This document shows, piece by piece, positions 34,866-49,800 of a stretch of DNA of 64,000 nucleotides. The stretch is from Cannabis sativa (lineage: Eukaryota > Streptophyta > Magnoliopsida > Rosales > Cannabaceae), in assembly GCF_029168945.1 (NCBI RefSeq), contig NC_083607.1, forward strand, positions 43,447,257 through 43,511,256. Reading direction: 5' to 3'. The translations under genes were made by a program, and so were the position numbers. Numbering within the stretch: the first letter of the stretch is position 1; every line of letters begins with the position of its first letter. The notes under the pieces are model-generated. The model saw only the letters and a program-made list of their open reading frames with translations. It had not been told where the DNA came from and did not search any database.

Positions 34866-37822
34866 GAAATGTATCGTGCGGAATAGTCATTTATAGCGAA
34901 CCCCTCTCCTCCCTCAAGCCAAGTACACAAATTTCCCGATTACAATAATCATTCCGAAATTATAATAAAGAAAAAGAATTAAAATTAAAAAAACAAAAAA
35001 TTTAGGGGTGCAACACGAGGACTTCCCAGGAGGTCACCCATCCTAGTACTACTCTCGCCCAAGCACGCTTAACTGCGAAGTTCTGATGGGATCCGGCATT
35101 AGTGCTGGTATGATCGCACCCGAAATGTATTGTGCGAATAGTCATTTATAGCGAACCCCTCTCCTCCCTCAAGCCAAGTACACAAATTTCCCGATTACAA
35201 TAATCATTCCGAAATTATAATAAAGAAAAAGAATTAAAATTAAAAAAACAAAAAATTTAGGGGTGCAACACGAGGACTTCCCAGGAGGTCACCCATCCTA
35301 GTACTACTCTCGCCCAAGCACGCTTAACTGCGGAGTTCTGATGGGATCCGGTGCATTAGTGCTGGTATGATCGCACCCGAAATGTATTGTGCGGAATAGT
35401 CATTTATAGCGAACCCCTCTCCTCCCTCAAGCCAAGTACACAAATTTCCCGATTACAATAATCATTCCGAAATTATAATAAAGAAAAAGAATTAAAATTA
35501 AAAAAACAAAAAATTTAGGGGTGCAACACGAGGACTTCCCAGGAGGTCACCCATCCTAGTACTACTCTCGCCCAAGCACGCTTAACTCTGGAGTTCTGAT
35601 GGGATCCGGTGCATTAGTGCTGGTATGATCGCACCCGAAATGTATTGTGCGGAATAGTCATTTATAGCGAACCCCTCTCCTCCCTCAAGCCAAGTACACA
35701 AATTTCCCGATTACAATAATCATTCCGAAATTATAATAAAGAAAAAGAATTAAAATTAAAAAAACAAAAAATTTAGGGGTGCAACACGAGGACTTCCCAG
35801 GAGGTCACCCATCCTAGTACTACTCTCGCCCAAGCACGCTTAATCGCGAGTTCGATGGGATCCGTGCATTAGTGCCGGTATGATCGCACCCGAAATGTAT
35901 TGTGCGAATAGTCATTTATAGCGAACCCCTCTCCTCCCTCAAGCCAAGTACACAAATTTCCCGATTACAATAATCATTCCGAAATTATAATAAAGAAAAA
36001 GAATTAAAATTAAAAAAACAAAAAATTTAGGGGTGCAACACGAGGACTTCCAAGGAGGTCACCCATCCTAGTACTACTCTCGCCCAAGCACGCTTAACTG
36101 CGGAGTTCTGATGGGATCCGGTGCATTAGTGCTGGTATGATCGCACCCGAAATGTATTGTGCGGAATAGTCATTTATAGCGAACCCCTCTCCTCCCTCAA
36201 GCCAAGTACACAAATTTCCCGATTACAATAATCATTCCGAAATTATAATAAAGAAAAAGAATTAAAATTAAAAAACAAAAAATTTAGGGGTGCAACACGA
36301 GGACTTCCCAGAGGTCACCCATCCTAGTACTACTCTCGCCCAAGCACGCTTAATCGCGGAGTTCGATGGGATCCGTGCATTAGTGCTGGTATGATCGCAC
36401 CCGAAATGTATTGTGCGAATAGTCATTTATAGCGAACCCCTCTCCTCCCTCAAGCCAAGTACACAAATTTCCCGATTACAATAATCATTCCGAAATTATA
36501 ATAAAGAAAAAGAATTAAAATTAAAAAAACAAAAAATTTAGGGGTGCAACACGAGGACTTCCCAGGAGGTCACCCATCCTAGTACTACTCTCGCCCAAGC
36601 ACGCTTAATCATGAGTTCGATGGGATCCGTGCATTAGTGCCGGTATGATCGCACCCGAAATGTATCGTGCAGAATAGTCATTTATAGCGAACCCCTCTCC
36701 TCCCTCAAGCCAAGTACACAAATTTCCCGATTACAATAATCATTCCGAAATTATAATAAAGAAAAAGAATTAAAATTAAAAAAACAAAAAATTTAGGGGT
36801 GCAACACGAGGACTTCCCACGAGGTCACCCATCCTAGTACTACTCTCGCCCAAGCACGCTTAACTGCGGAGTTCGTATGGGATCCGGTGCATTAGTGCTG
36901 GTATGATCGCACCCGAAATGTATTGTGCGGAATAGTCATTTATAGCGAACCCCTCTCCTCCCTCAAGCCAAGTACACAAATTTCCCGATTACAATAATCA
37001 TTCCGAAATTATAATAAAGAAAAAGAATTAAAATTTAAAAAACAAAAAATTTAGGGATGCAACACGAGGACTTCCTAGGAGGTCACCGATCCTAGTACTA
37101 CTCTCGCCCAAGCACGCTTAACTGCGGAGTTCTGATGGGATCCGGTGCATTAGTGCTGGTATGATCGCACCCGAAATGTATCGTGCGGAATAGTCATTTA
37201 TAGCGAACCCCTCTCCTCCCTCAAGCCAAGTACACAAATTTCCCGATTACAATAATCATTCCGAAATTATAATAAAGAAAAAAAATTAAAATTAAAAAAC
37301 AAAAAATTTAGGGGTGCAACACGAGGACTTCCCAGGAGGTCACCCATCCTAGTACTACTCTCGCCCAAGCACGCTTAACTGCGGAGTTCTGATGGGATCC
37401 GGTGCATTAGTGCTGGTATGATCGCACCCGAAATGTATTGTGCGGAATAGTCATTTATAGCGAACCCCTCTCCTCCCTCAAGCCAAGTACACAAATTTCC
37501 CGATTACAATAATCATTCCGAAATTATAATAAAGAAAAAGAATTAAAATTAAAAAAACAAAAAATTTAGGGGTGCAACACGAGGACTTCCCAGGAGGTCA
37601 CCCATCCTAGTACTACTCTCGCCCAAGCACGCTTAACTGCGGAGTTCTGATGGGATCCGGCATTAGTGCCGGTATGATCGCACCCGAAATGTATTGTGCG
37701 AATAGTCATTTATAGCGAACCCCTCTCCTCCCTCAAGCCAAGTACACAAATTTCCCGATTACAATAATCATTCCGAAATTATAATAAAGAAAAAGAATTA
37801 AAATTATAAAAACAAAAAATTT

Positions 37823-40800
37823 AGGGGTGCAACACGAGGACTTCCCAGGAGGTCACCCATCCTAGTACTACTCTCGCCCAAGCACGCTTAATCGTGAGTT
37901 CGATGGGATCCGTGCATTAGTGCCGGTATGATCGCACCCGAAATGTATTGTGCGAATAGTCATTTATAGCGAACCCCTCTCCTCCCTCAAGCCAAGTACA
38001 CAAATTTCCCGATTACAATAATCATTCCGAAATTATAATAAAGAAAAAAAATTAAAATTAAAAAAACAAAAAATTTAGGGGTGCAACACGAGGACTTCCT
38101 GTGAGGTCACCCATCCTAGTACTACTCTCGCCCAAGCACGCTTAACTCGCGGAGTTCGATGGGATCCGGCATTAGTGCCGGTATGATCGCACCCGAAATG
38201 TATTGTGCGAATAGTCATTTATAGCGAACCCCTCTCCTCCCTCAAGCCAAGTACACAAATTTCCCGATTACAATAATCATTCCGAAATTATAATAAAGAA
38301 AAAGAATTAAAATTAAAAAACAAAAAATTTAGGGGTGCAACACGAGGACTTCCCAGAGGTCACCCATCCTAGTACTACTCTCGCCCAAGCACGCTTAACT
38401 CGCGGAGTTCGATGGGATCCGGCATTAGTGCCGGTATGATCGCACCCGAAATGTATTGTGCGAATAGTCATTTATAGCGAACCCCTCTCCTCCCTCAAGC
38501 CAAGTACACAAATTTCCCGATTACAATAATCATTCCGAAATTATAATAAAGAAAAAGAATTAAAATTAAAAAAACAAAAAATTTAGGGGTGCAACACGAG
38601 GACTTCCCAGAGGTCACCCATCCTAGTACTACTCTCGCCCAAGCACGCTTAATCGGCGGAGTTCGATGGGATCCGTGCATTAGTGCTGGTATGATCGCAC
38701 CCGAAATGTATTGTGCAGAATAGTCATTTATAGCGAACCCCTCTCCTCCCTCAAGCCAAGTACACAAATTTCCCGATTACAATAATCATTCCGAAATTAT
38801 AATAAAGAAAAAGAATTAAAATTAAAAAAACAAAAAATTTAGGGGTGCAACACGAGGACTTCCTGTGAGGTCACCCATCCTAGTACTACTCTCGCCCAAG
38901 CACGCTTAATCGCGGAAGTTCGATGGGATCCGTGCATTAGTGCCGGTATGATCGCACCCGAAATGTATTGTGCGAATAGTCATTTATAGCGAACCCCTCT
39001 CCTCCCTCAAGCCAAGTACACAAATTTCCCGATTACAATAATCATTCCGAAATTATAATAAAGAAAAAGAATTAAAATTAAAAAACAAAAAATTTAGGGG
39101 TGCAACACGAGGACTTCCTGTGAGGTCACCCATCCTAGTACTACTCTCGCCCAAGCACGCTTAACTCGCCGAGTTCGATGGGATCCGGCATTAGTGCCGG
39201 TATGATCGCACCCGAAATGTATTGTGCGGAATAGTCATTTATAGCGAACCCCTCTCCTCCCTCAAGCCAAGTACACAAATTTCCCGATTACAATAATCAT
39301 TCCGAAATTATAATAAAGAAAAAGAATTAAAATTAAAAAAACAAAAAATTTAGGGGTGCAACACGAGGACTTCCTGTGAGGTCACCCATCCTAGTACTAC
39401 TCTCGCCCAAGCACGCTTAACTCGCGGAGTTCGATGGGATCCGTGCATTAGTGCCGGTATGATCGCACCCGAAATGTATTGTGCGAATAGTCATTTATAG
39501 CGAACCCCTCTCCTCCCTCAAGCCAAGTACACAAATTTCCCGATTACAATAATCATTCCGAAATTATAATAAAGAAAAAGAATTAAAATTAAAAAAACAA
39601 AAAATTTAGGGGTGCAACACGAGGACTTCCCAGGAGGTCACCCATCCTAGTACTACTCTCGCCCAAGCACGCTTAATCGGCGAGTTCGATGGGATCCGTG
39701 CATTAGTGCTGGTATGATCGCACCCGAAATGTATTGTGCGGAATAGTCATTTATAGCGAACCCCTCTCCTCCCTCAAGCCAAGTACACAAATTTCCCGAT
39801 TACAATAATCATTCCGAAATTATAATAAAGATTAAAAATTAAAATTAAAAAAACAAAAAATTTAGGGGTGCAACACGAGGACTACCAAAGAGGTCTCCCA
39901 TCCTAGTACTACTCTCGCCCAAGCACGCTTAACTGCGGAGTTCTGATGGGATCCGGTGCATTAGTGCTGGTATGATCGCACCCGAAATGTATTGTGCGGA
40001 ATAGTCATTTATAGCGAACCCCTCTCCTCCCTCAAGCCAAGTACACAAATTTCCCGATTACAATAATCATTCCGAAATTATAATAAAGAAAAAGAATTAA
40101 AATTAAAAAACAAAAAATTTAGGGGTGCAACACGAGGACTTCCCATGAGGTCACCCATCCTAGTACTACTCTCGCCCAAGCACGCTTAACTCATGAGTTC
40201 GATGGGATCCGTGCATTAGTGCCGGTATGATCGCACCCGAAATGTATTGTGCTAATAGTCATTTATAGCGAACCCCTCTCCTCCCTCAAGCCAAGTACAC
40301 AAATTTCCCGATTACAATAATCATTCCGAAATTATAATAAAGAAAAAGAATTAAAATTAAAAAAACAAAAAATTTAGGGGTGCAACACGAGGACTTCCCA
40401 AGAGGTCACCCATCCTAGTACTACTCTCGCCCAAGCACGCTTAATCGCGGAGTTCGATGGGATCCGTGCATTAGTGCCGGTATGATCGCACCCGAAATGT
40501 ATTGTGCGAATAGTCATTTATAGCGAACCCCTCTCCTCCCTCAAGCCAAGTACACAAATTTCCCGATTACAATAATCATTCCGAAATTATAATAAAGAAA
40601 AAGAATTAAAATTAAAAAAACAAAAAATTTAGGGGTGCAACACGAGGACTTCCCAAGAGGTCACCCATCCTAGTACTACTCTCGCCCAAGCACGCTTAAT
40701 CGCGGAGTTCGATGGGATCCGTGCATTAGTGCCGGTATGATCGCACCCGAAATGTATTGTGCGAATAGTCATTTATAGCGAACCCCTCTCCTCCCTCAAG

Positions 40801-43800
40801 CCAAGTACACAAATTTCCCGATTACAATAATCATTCCGAAATTATAATAAAGAAAAAGAATTAAAATTAAAAAAACAAAAAATTTAGGGGTGCAACACGA
40901 GGACTTCCCGTGAGGTCACCCATCCTAGTACTACTCTCGCCCAAGCACGCTTAATCGCCGAGTTCGATGGGATCCGTGCATTAGTGCCGGTATGATCGCA
41001 CCCGAAATGTATTGTGCGGAATAGTCATTTATAGCGAACCCCTCTCCTCCCTCAAGCCAAGTACACAAATTTCCCGATTACAATAATCATTCCGAAATTA
41101 TAATAAAGAAAAAGAATTAAAATTAAAAAAACAAAAAATTTAGGGGTGCAACACGAGGACTTCCCAGAGGTCACCCATCCTAGTACTACTCTCGCCCAAG
41201 CACGCTTAACTCGCGAGTTCGATGGGATCCGGCATTAGTGCCGGTATGATCGCACCCGAAATGTATTGTGCGAATAGTCATTTATAGCGAACCCCTCTCC
41301 TCCCTCAAGCCAAGTACACAAATTTCCCGATTACAATAATCATTCCGAAATTATAATAAAGAAAAAGAATTAAAATTAAAAAAAAAAAATTTAGGGGTGC
41401 AACACGAGGACTTCCCAGGAGGTCACCCATCCTAGTACTACTCTCGCCCAAGCACGCTTAACCGCGGAGTTCTGATGGGATCCGGTGCATTAGTGCTGGT
41501 ATGATCGCACCCGAAATGTATTGTGCGGAATAGTCATTTATAGCGAACCCCTCTCCTCCCTCAAGCCAAGTACACAAATTTCCCGATTACAATAATCATT
41601 CCGAAATTATAATAAAGAAAAAGAATTAAAATTAAAAAAACAAAAAATTTAGGGGTGCAACACGAGGACTTCCAAGGAGGTCACCCATCCTAGTACTACT
41701 CTCGCCCAAGCACGCTTAATCGGCGAGTTCGATGGGATCCGTGCATTAGTGCCGGTATGATCGCACCCGAAATGTATTGTGCGAATAGTCATTTATAGCG
41801 AACCCCTCTCCTCCCTCAAGCCAAGTACACAAATTTCCCGATTACAATAATCATTCCGAAATTATAATAAAGAAAAAGAATTAAAATTAAAAAAACAAAA
41901 AATTTAGGGGTGCAACACGAGGACTTCCCAGGAGGTCACCCATCCTAGTACTACTCTCGCCCAAGCACGCTTAACTCGCGAGTTCGATGGGATCCGTGCA
42001 TTAGTGCCGGTATGATCGCACCCGAAATGTATTGTGCGAATAGTCATTTATAGCGAACCCCTCTCCTCCCTCAAGCCAAGTACACAAATTTCCCGATTAC
42101 AATAATCATTCCGAAATTATAATAAAGAAAAAGAATTAAAATTAAAAAAACAAAAAATTTAGGGGTGCAACACGAGGACTTCCTAGGAGGTCACCCATCC
42201 TAGTACTACTCTCGCCCAAGCACGCTTAATCGCCGAGTTCGATGGGATCCGTGCATTAGTGCCGGTATGATCGCACCCGAAATGTATTGTGCGAATAGTC
42301 ATTTATAGCGAACCCCTCTCCTCCCTCAAGCCAAGTACACAAATTTCCCGATTACAATAATCATTCCGAAATTATAATAAAGAAAAAGAATTAAAATTAA
42401 AAACACAAAAAATTTATGGGTGCAACACGAGGACTTCCCAGGAGGTCACCCATCCTAGTACTACTCTCGCCCAAGCACGCTTAACTGCGGAGTTCTGATG
42501 GGATCCGGTGCATTAGTGCCGGTATGATCGCACCCGAAATGTATTGTGCGAATAGTCATTTATAGCGAACCCCTCTCCTCCCTCAAGCCAAGTACACAAA
42601 TTTCCCGATTACAATAATCATTCCGAAATTATAATAAAGAAAAAGAATTAAAATTAAAAAAACAAAAAATTTAGGGGTGCAACACGAGGACTTCCTGTGA
42701 GGTCACCCATCCTAGTACTACTCTCGCCCAAGCACGCTTAATCGCGGAGTTCGATGGGATCCGTGCATTAGTGCCGGTATGATCGCACCCGAAATGTATT
42801 GTGCGAATAGTCATTTATAGCGAACCCCTCTCCTCCCTCAAGCCAAGTACACAAATTTCCCGATTACAATAATCATTCCGAAATTATAATAAAGAAAAAG
42901 AATTAAAATTAAAAAAACAAAAAATTTAGGGGTGCAACACGAGGACTTCCCAGAAGGTCACCCATCCTAGTACTACTCTCGCCCAAGCACGCTTAATCGC
43001 GGAGTTCGATGGGATCCTGCATTAGTGCCGGTATGATCGCACCCGAAATGTATTGTGCGAATAGTCATTTATAGCGAACCCCTCTCCTCCCTCAAGCCAA
43101 GTACACAAATTTCCCGATTACAATAATCATTCCGAAATTATAATAAAGAAAAAGAATTAAAATTAAAAAAACAAAAAATTTAAGGGTGCAACACGAGGAC
43201 TTCCCGTGAGGTCACCCATCCTAGTACTACTCTCGCCCAAGCACGCTTAATCGCGAGTTCGATGGGATCCGTGCATTAGTGCCGGTATGATCGCACCCGA
43301 AATGTATTGTGCGAATAGTCATTTATAGCGAACCCCTCTCCTCCCTCAAGCCAAGTACACAAATTTCCCGATTACAATAATCATTCCGAAATTATAATAA
43401 AGAAAAAGAATTAAAATTAAAAAAACAAAAAATTTAGGGGTGCAACACGAGGACTTCCCAGAAGGTCACCCATCCTAGTACTACTCTCGCCCAAGCACGC
43501 TTAATCGGCGGAGTTCGATGGGATCCGGCATTAGTGCTGGTATGATCGCACCCGAAATGTATTGTGCGGAATAGTCATTTATAGCGAACCCCTCTCCTCC
43601 CTCAAGCCAAGTACACAAATTTCCCGATTACAATAATCATTCCGAAATTATAATAAAGAAAAAGAATTAAAATTAAAAAAACAAAAAATTTAAGGGTGCA
43701 ACACGAGGACTTCCCAGGAGGTCACCCATCCTAGTACTACTCTCGCCCAAGCACGCTTAACTGCGGAGTTCTGATGGGATCCGGTGCATTAGTGCCGGTA

Positions 43801-44829
43801 TGATCGCACCCGAAATGTATTGTGCGAATAGTCATTTATAGCGAACCCCTCTCCTCCCTCAAGCCAAGTACACAAATTTCCCGATTACAATAATCATTCC
43901 GAAATTATAATAAAGAAAAAGAATTAAAATTAAAAAACAAAAAATTTAGGGGTGCAACACGAGGACTTCCAGAGGTCACCCATCCTAGTACTACTCTCGC
44001 CCAAGCACGCTTAACTCGCGAGTTCGATGGGATCCGTGCATTAGTGCCGGTATGATCGCACCCGAAATGTATTGTGCGAATAGTCATTTATAGCGAACCC
44101 CTCTCCTCCCTCAAGCCAAGTACACAAATTTCCCGATTACAATAATCATTCCGAAATTATAATAAAGAAAAAGAATTAAAATTAAAAAAACAAAAAATTT
44201 AGGGGTGCAACACGAGGACTTCCCAGGAGGTCACCCATCCTAGTACTACTCTCGCCCAAGCACGCTTAACTGCGGAGTTCTGATGGGATCCGGTGCATTA
44301 GTGCTGGTATGATCGCACCCGAAATGTATTGTGCGAATAGTCATTTATAGCGAACCCCTCTCCTCCCTCAAGCCAAGTACACAAATTTCCCGATTACAAT
44401 AATCATTCCGAAATTATAATAAAGAAAAAGAATTAAAATTAAAAAACAAAAAATTTAGGGGTGCAACACGAGGACTTCCAAGGAGGTCACCCATCCTAGT
44501 ACTACTCTCGCCCAAGCACGCTTAACTGCGAGTTCGATGGGATCCGTGCATTAGTGCCGGTATGATCGCACCCGAAATGTATTGTGCGAATAGTCATTTA
44601 TAGCGAACCCCTCTCCTCCCTCAAGCCAAGTACACAAATTTCCCGATTACAATAATCATTCCGAAATTATAATAAAGAAAAAGAATTAAAATTAAAAAAA
44701 CAAAAAATTTAGGGGTGCAACACGAGGACTTCCTAGGGGGTCACCCATCCTAGTACTACTCTCGCCCAAGCACGCTTAACTGCGGAGTTCGATGGGATCC
44801 GGTGCATTAGTGCAGGTATGATCGCACCC
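37823..44829 (-). rRNA. 5S rRNA copies 78-105: mostly altered block
   Basis: RNA 5' ends: 37939, 38194, 38447, 38702, 38959, 39213, 39470, 39725, 39983, 40238, 40493, 40748, 41003, 41257, 41512, 41768, 42023, 42278, 42535, 42790, 43044, 43298, 43553, 43811, 44063, 44320, 44573, 44829. Only copies 86, 92, 96, 101 and 103 keep TTCTGATGGG. The altered copies combine changes at CCCAGGAGG, AACTGCGG, TTCTGATG, ATCCGGTGC and GTGCTGG. The first lies next to box C and the second next to box A. If the sequence is right, these would be impaired genes. Confidence 0.88.
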
Positions 44830-44967
44830 GAAATGTATTGTGCGGAATAGTCATTTATAGCGAACCCCTCTCCTCCCTCAAGCCAAGTACACAAATTTCC
44901 CGATTACAATAATCATTCCGAAATTATAATAAAGAAAAAGAATTAAAATTAAAAAAACAAAAAATTT

Positions 44968-46890
44968 AGGGGTGCAACACGAGGACTTCCCAGGAGGTCA
45001 CCCATCCTAGTACTACTCTCGCCCAAGCACGCTTAAATGCCGAGTTCTGATGGGATCCGGTGCATTAGTGCTGGTATGATCGCACCCGAAATGTATTGTG
45101 CGGAATAGTCATTTATAGCGAACCCCTCTCCTCCCTCAAGCCAAGTACACAAATTTCCCGATTACAATAATCATTCCGAAATTATAATAAAGAAAAAGAA
45201 TTAAAATTAAAAAACAAAAAATTTATGGGTGCAACACGAGGACTTCCTGTGAGGTCACCCATCCTAGTACTACTCTCGCCCAAGCACGCTTCACTGCGGA
45301 GTTCTGATGGGATCCGGTGCATTAGTGCTGGTATGATCGCACCCGAAATGTATTGTGCGGAATAGTCATTTATAGCGAACCCCTCTCCTCCCTCAAGCCA
45401 AGTACACAAATTTCCCGATTACAATAATCATTCCGAAATTATAATAAAGAAAAAGAATTAAAATTAAAAAAACAAAAAATTTAGGGGTGCAACACGAGGA
45501 CTTCCAAGGAGGTCACCCATCCTAGTACTACTCTCGCCCAAGCACGCTTAACTGCGGAGTTCTGATGGGATCCGGTGCATTAGTGCTGGTATGATCGCAC
45601 CCGAAATGTATTGTGCGGAATAGTCATTTATAGCGAACCCCTCTCCTCCCTCAAGCCAAGTACACAAATTTCCCGATTACAATAATCATTCCGAAATTAT
45701 AATAAAGAAAAAGAATTAAAATTAAAAAAACAAAAAATTTAGGGGTGCAACACGAGGACTTCCCAGGAGGTCACCCATCCTAGTACTACTCTCGCCCAAG
45801 CACGCTTAACTGCGGAGTTCTGATGGGATCCGGTGCATTAGTGCTGGTATGATCGCACCCGAAATGTATTGTGCGGAATAGTCATTTATAGCGAACCCCT
45901 CTCCTCCCTCAAGCCAAGTACACAAATTTCCCGATTACAATAATCATTCCGAAATTATAATAAAGAAAAAGAATTAAAATTAAAAAAACAAAAAATTTAA
46001 GGGTGCAACACGAGGACTTCCCAGGAGGTCACCCATCCTAGTACTACTCTCGCCCAAGCACGCTTAACTGCGGAGTTCTGATGGGATCCGGTGCATTAGT
46101 GCTGGTATGATCGCACCCGAAATGTATTGTGCGGAATAGTCATTTATAGCGAACCCCTCTCCTCCCTCAAGCCAAGTACACAAATTTCCCGATTACAATA
46201 ATCATTCCGAAATTATAATAAAGAAAAAGAATTAAAATTAAAAAAACAAAAAATTTAGGGGTGCAACACGAGGACTTCCCAGGAGGTCACCCATCCTAGT
46301 ACTACTCTCGCCCAAGCACGCTTAACTGCGGAGTTCTGATGGGATCCGGTGCATTAGTGCTGGTATGATCGCACCCGAAATGTATTGTGCGAATAGTCAT
46401 TTATAGCGAACCCCTCTCCTCCCTCAAGCCAAGTACACAAATTTCCCGATTACAATAATCATTCCGAAATTATAATAAAGAAAAAGAATTAAAATTAAAA
46501 AAACAAAAAATTTAAGGGTGCAACACGAGGACTTCCCAGGAGGTCACCCATCCTAGTACTACTCTCGCCCAAGCACGCTTAACTGCGGAGTTCTGATGGG
46601 ATCCGGTGCATTAGTGCTGGTATGATCGCACCCGAAATGTATTGTGCGAATAGTCATTTATAGCGAACCCCTCTCCTCCCTCAAGCCAAGTACACAAATT
46701 TCCCGATTACAATAATCATTCCGAAATTATAATAAAGAAAAAGAATTAAAATTAAAAAAACAAAAAATTTAGGGGTGCAACACGAGGACTTCCTAGGAGG
46801 TCACCCATCCTAGTACTACTCTCGCCCAAGCACGCTTAACTGCGGAGTTCTGATGGGATCCGGTGCATTAGTGCTGGTATGATCGCACCC
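44968..46890 (-). rRNA. 5S rRNA copies 106-113: canonical island
   Basis: RNA 5' ends: 45087, 45344, 45602, 45860, 46118, 46376, 46633, 46890. Eight copies in a row keep TTCTGATGGG, ATCCGGTGC and GTGCTGG. Copies 109-113 are essentially the reference gene (113 has CCTAGG for CCCAGG). Copy 106 has AAATGCCG, 107 has CCTGTGAGG and TTCACTGCGG, and 108 has CCAAGGAGG. Confidence 0.93.
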
Positions 46891-49800
46891 GAAATGTATT
46901 GTGCGGAATAGTCATTTATAGCGAACCCCTCTCCTCCCTCAAGCCAAGTACACAAATTTCCCGATTACAATAATCATTCCGAAATTATAATAAAGAAAAA
47001 GAATTAAAATTAAAAAAACAAAAAATTTAGGGGTGCAACACGAGGACTTCCCAGGAGGTCACCCATCCTAGTACTACTCTCGCCCAAGCACGCTTAATCG
47101 CGAGTTCGATGGGATCCGTGCATTAGTGCCGGTATGATCGCACCCGAAATGTATTGTGCGGAATAGTCATTTATAGCGAACCCCTCTCCTCCCTCAAGCC
47201 AAGTACACAAATTTCCCGATTACAATAATCATTCCGAAATTATAATAAAGAAAAAAAATTAAAATTAAAAAAACAAAAAATTTAGAGGTGCAACACGAGG
47301 ACTTCCCAGAAGGTCACCCATCCTAGTACTACTCTCGCCCAAGCACGCTTAACTGCGGAGTTCTGATGGGATCCGGTGCATTAGTGCTGGTATGATCGCA
47401 CTCGAAATGTATTGTGCGGAATAGTCATTTATAGCGAACCCCTCTCCTCCCTCAAGCCAAGTACACAAATTTCCCGATTACAATAATCATTCCGAAATTA
47501 TAATAAAGAAAAAGAATTAAAATTAAAAAAACAAAAAATTTAGGGGTGCAACACGAGGACTTCCCAAGAGGTCACCCATCCTAGTACTACTCTCGCCCAA
47601 GCACGCTTAATCGCGGAAGTTCGATGGGATCCGTGCATTAGTGCCGGTATGATCGCACCCGAAATGTATTGTGCGAATAGTCATTTATAGCGAACCCCTC
47701 TCCTCCCTCAAGCCAAGTACACAAATTTCCCGATTACAATAATCATTCCGAAATTATAATAAAGAAAAAGAATTAAAATTAAAAAACAAAAAATTTAGGG
47801 GTGCAACACGAGGACTTCCTGTGAGGTCACCCATCCTAGTACTACTCTCGCCCAAGCTCGCTTAACTGCGGAGTTCTGATGGGATCCGGTGCATTAGTGC
47901 TGGTATGATCGCACCCGAAATGTATTGTGCGGAATAGTCATTTATAGCGAACCCCTCTCCTCCCTCAAGCCAAGTACACAAATTTCCCGATTACAATAAT
48001 CATTCCGAAATTATAATAAAGAAAAAGAATTAAAATTAAAAAAACAAAAATTTAGTGGGTGCAACACGAGGACTTCCCTGTGAGGTCACCCATCCTAGTA
48101 CTACTCTCGCCCAAGCACGCTTAATCGCGGAGTTCGATGGGATCCGTGCATTAGTGCCGGTATGATCGCACCCGAAATGTATTGTGCGAATAGTCATTTA
48201 TAGCGAACCCCTCTCCTCCCTCAAGCCAAGTACACAAATTTCCCGATTACAATAATCATTCCGAAATTATAATAAAGAAAAAGAATTAAAATTAAAAAAC
48301 AAAAAATTTAGGGGTGCAACACGAGGACTTCCCAGAGGTCACCCATCCTAGTACTACTCTCGCCCAAGCACGCTTAACTCGCGAGTTCGATGGGATCCGG
48401 CATTAGTGCCGGTATGATCGCACCCGAAATGTATTGTGCGAATAGTCATTTATAGCGAACCCCTCTCCTCCCTCAAGCCAAGTACACAAATTTCCCGATT
48501 ACAATAATCATTCCGAAATTATAATAAAGAAAAAGAATTAAAATTAAAAAAACAAAAAATTTAGGGGTGCAACACGAGGACTTCCTGTGAGGTCACCCAT
48601 CCTAGTACTACTCTCGCCCAAGCACGCTTAACTCGCGGAAGTTCGATGGGATCCGGCATTAGTGCCGGTATGATCGCACCCGAAATGTATTGTGCGAATA
48701 GTCATTTATAGCGAACCCCTCTCCTCCCTCAAGCCAAGTACACAAATTTCCCGATTACAATAATCATTCCGAAATTATAATAAAGAAAAAGAATTAAAAT
48801 TAAAAAAAAAAAATTTAGGGGTGCAACACGAGGACTTCCCAGAGGTCACCCATCCTAGTACTACTCTCGCCCAAGCACGCTTAACTCGGCGGAGTTCGAT
48901 GGGATCCGGCATTAGTGCCGGTATGATCGCACCCGAAATGTATTGTGCGAATAGTCATTTATAGCGAACCCCTCTCCTCCCTCAAGCCAAGTACACAAAT
49001 TTCCCGATTACAATAATCATTCCGAAATTATAATAAAGAAAAAGAATTAAAATTAAAAAACAAAAAATTTAGGGGTGCAACACGAGGACTTCCCAGAGGT
49101 CACCCATCCTAGTACTACTCTCGCCCAAGCACGCTTAATCGGCGGAGTTCGATGGGATCCGTGCATTAGTGCCGGTATGATCGCACCCGAAATGTATTGT
49201 GCGAATAGTCATTTATAGCGAACCCCTCTCCTCCCTCAAGCCAAGTACACAAATTTCCCGATTACAATAATCATTCCGAAATTATAATAAAGAAAAAGAA
49301 TTAAAATTAAAAAAACAAAAAATTTAGGGGTGCAACACGAGGACTTCCTGTGAGGTCACCCATCCTAGTACTACTCTCGCCCAAGCACGCTTAACTCGCG
49401 GAAGTTCGATGGGATCCGTGCATTAGTGCCGGTATGATCGCACCCGAAATGTATTGTGCGAATAGTCATTTATAGCGAACCCCTCTCCTCCCTCAAGCCA
49501 AGTACACAAATTTCCCGATTACAATAATCATTCCGAAATTATAATAAAGAAAAAGAATTAAAATTAAAAAAACAAAAAATTTAGGGGTGCAACACGAGGA
49601 CTTCCCAGAAGGTCACCCATCCTAGTACTACTCTTGCCCAAGCACGCTTAATCGGCGAGTTCGATGGGATCCGTGCATTAGTGCCGGTATGATCGCACCC
49701 GAAATGTATTGTGCGAATAGTCATTTATAGCGAACCCCTCTCCTCCCTCAAGCCAAGTACACAAATTTCCCGATTACAATAATCATTCCGAAATTATAAT

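Larger units (their letters stand above)
28085..37685 (-). rRNA. 5S rRNA copies 40-77: mixed block
   Basis: RNA 5' ends: 28203, 28461, 28719, 28975, 29233, 29490, 29746, 30003, 30250 (deleted), 30508, 30764, 31022, 31280, 31536, 31793, 32048, 32306, 32560, 32818, 33076, 33333, 33590, 33849, 34107, 34365, 34623, 34865 (deleted), 35121, 35378, 35636, 35891, 36148, 36402, 36656, 36914, 37172, 37429, 37685. Eleven copies (40, 44, 50, 55-57, 60, 66, 70, 72, 73) have the altered form with TTCGATGGG and AATCG near box A. The others are canonical or mixed. Genes of the altered form are 115-119 nt. Confidence 0.92.
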
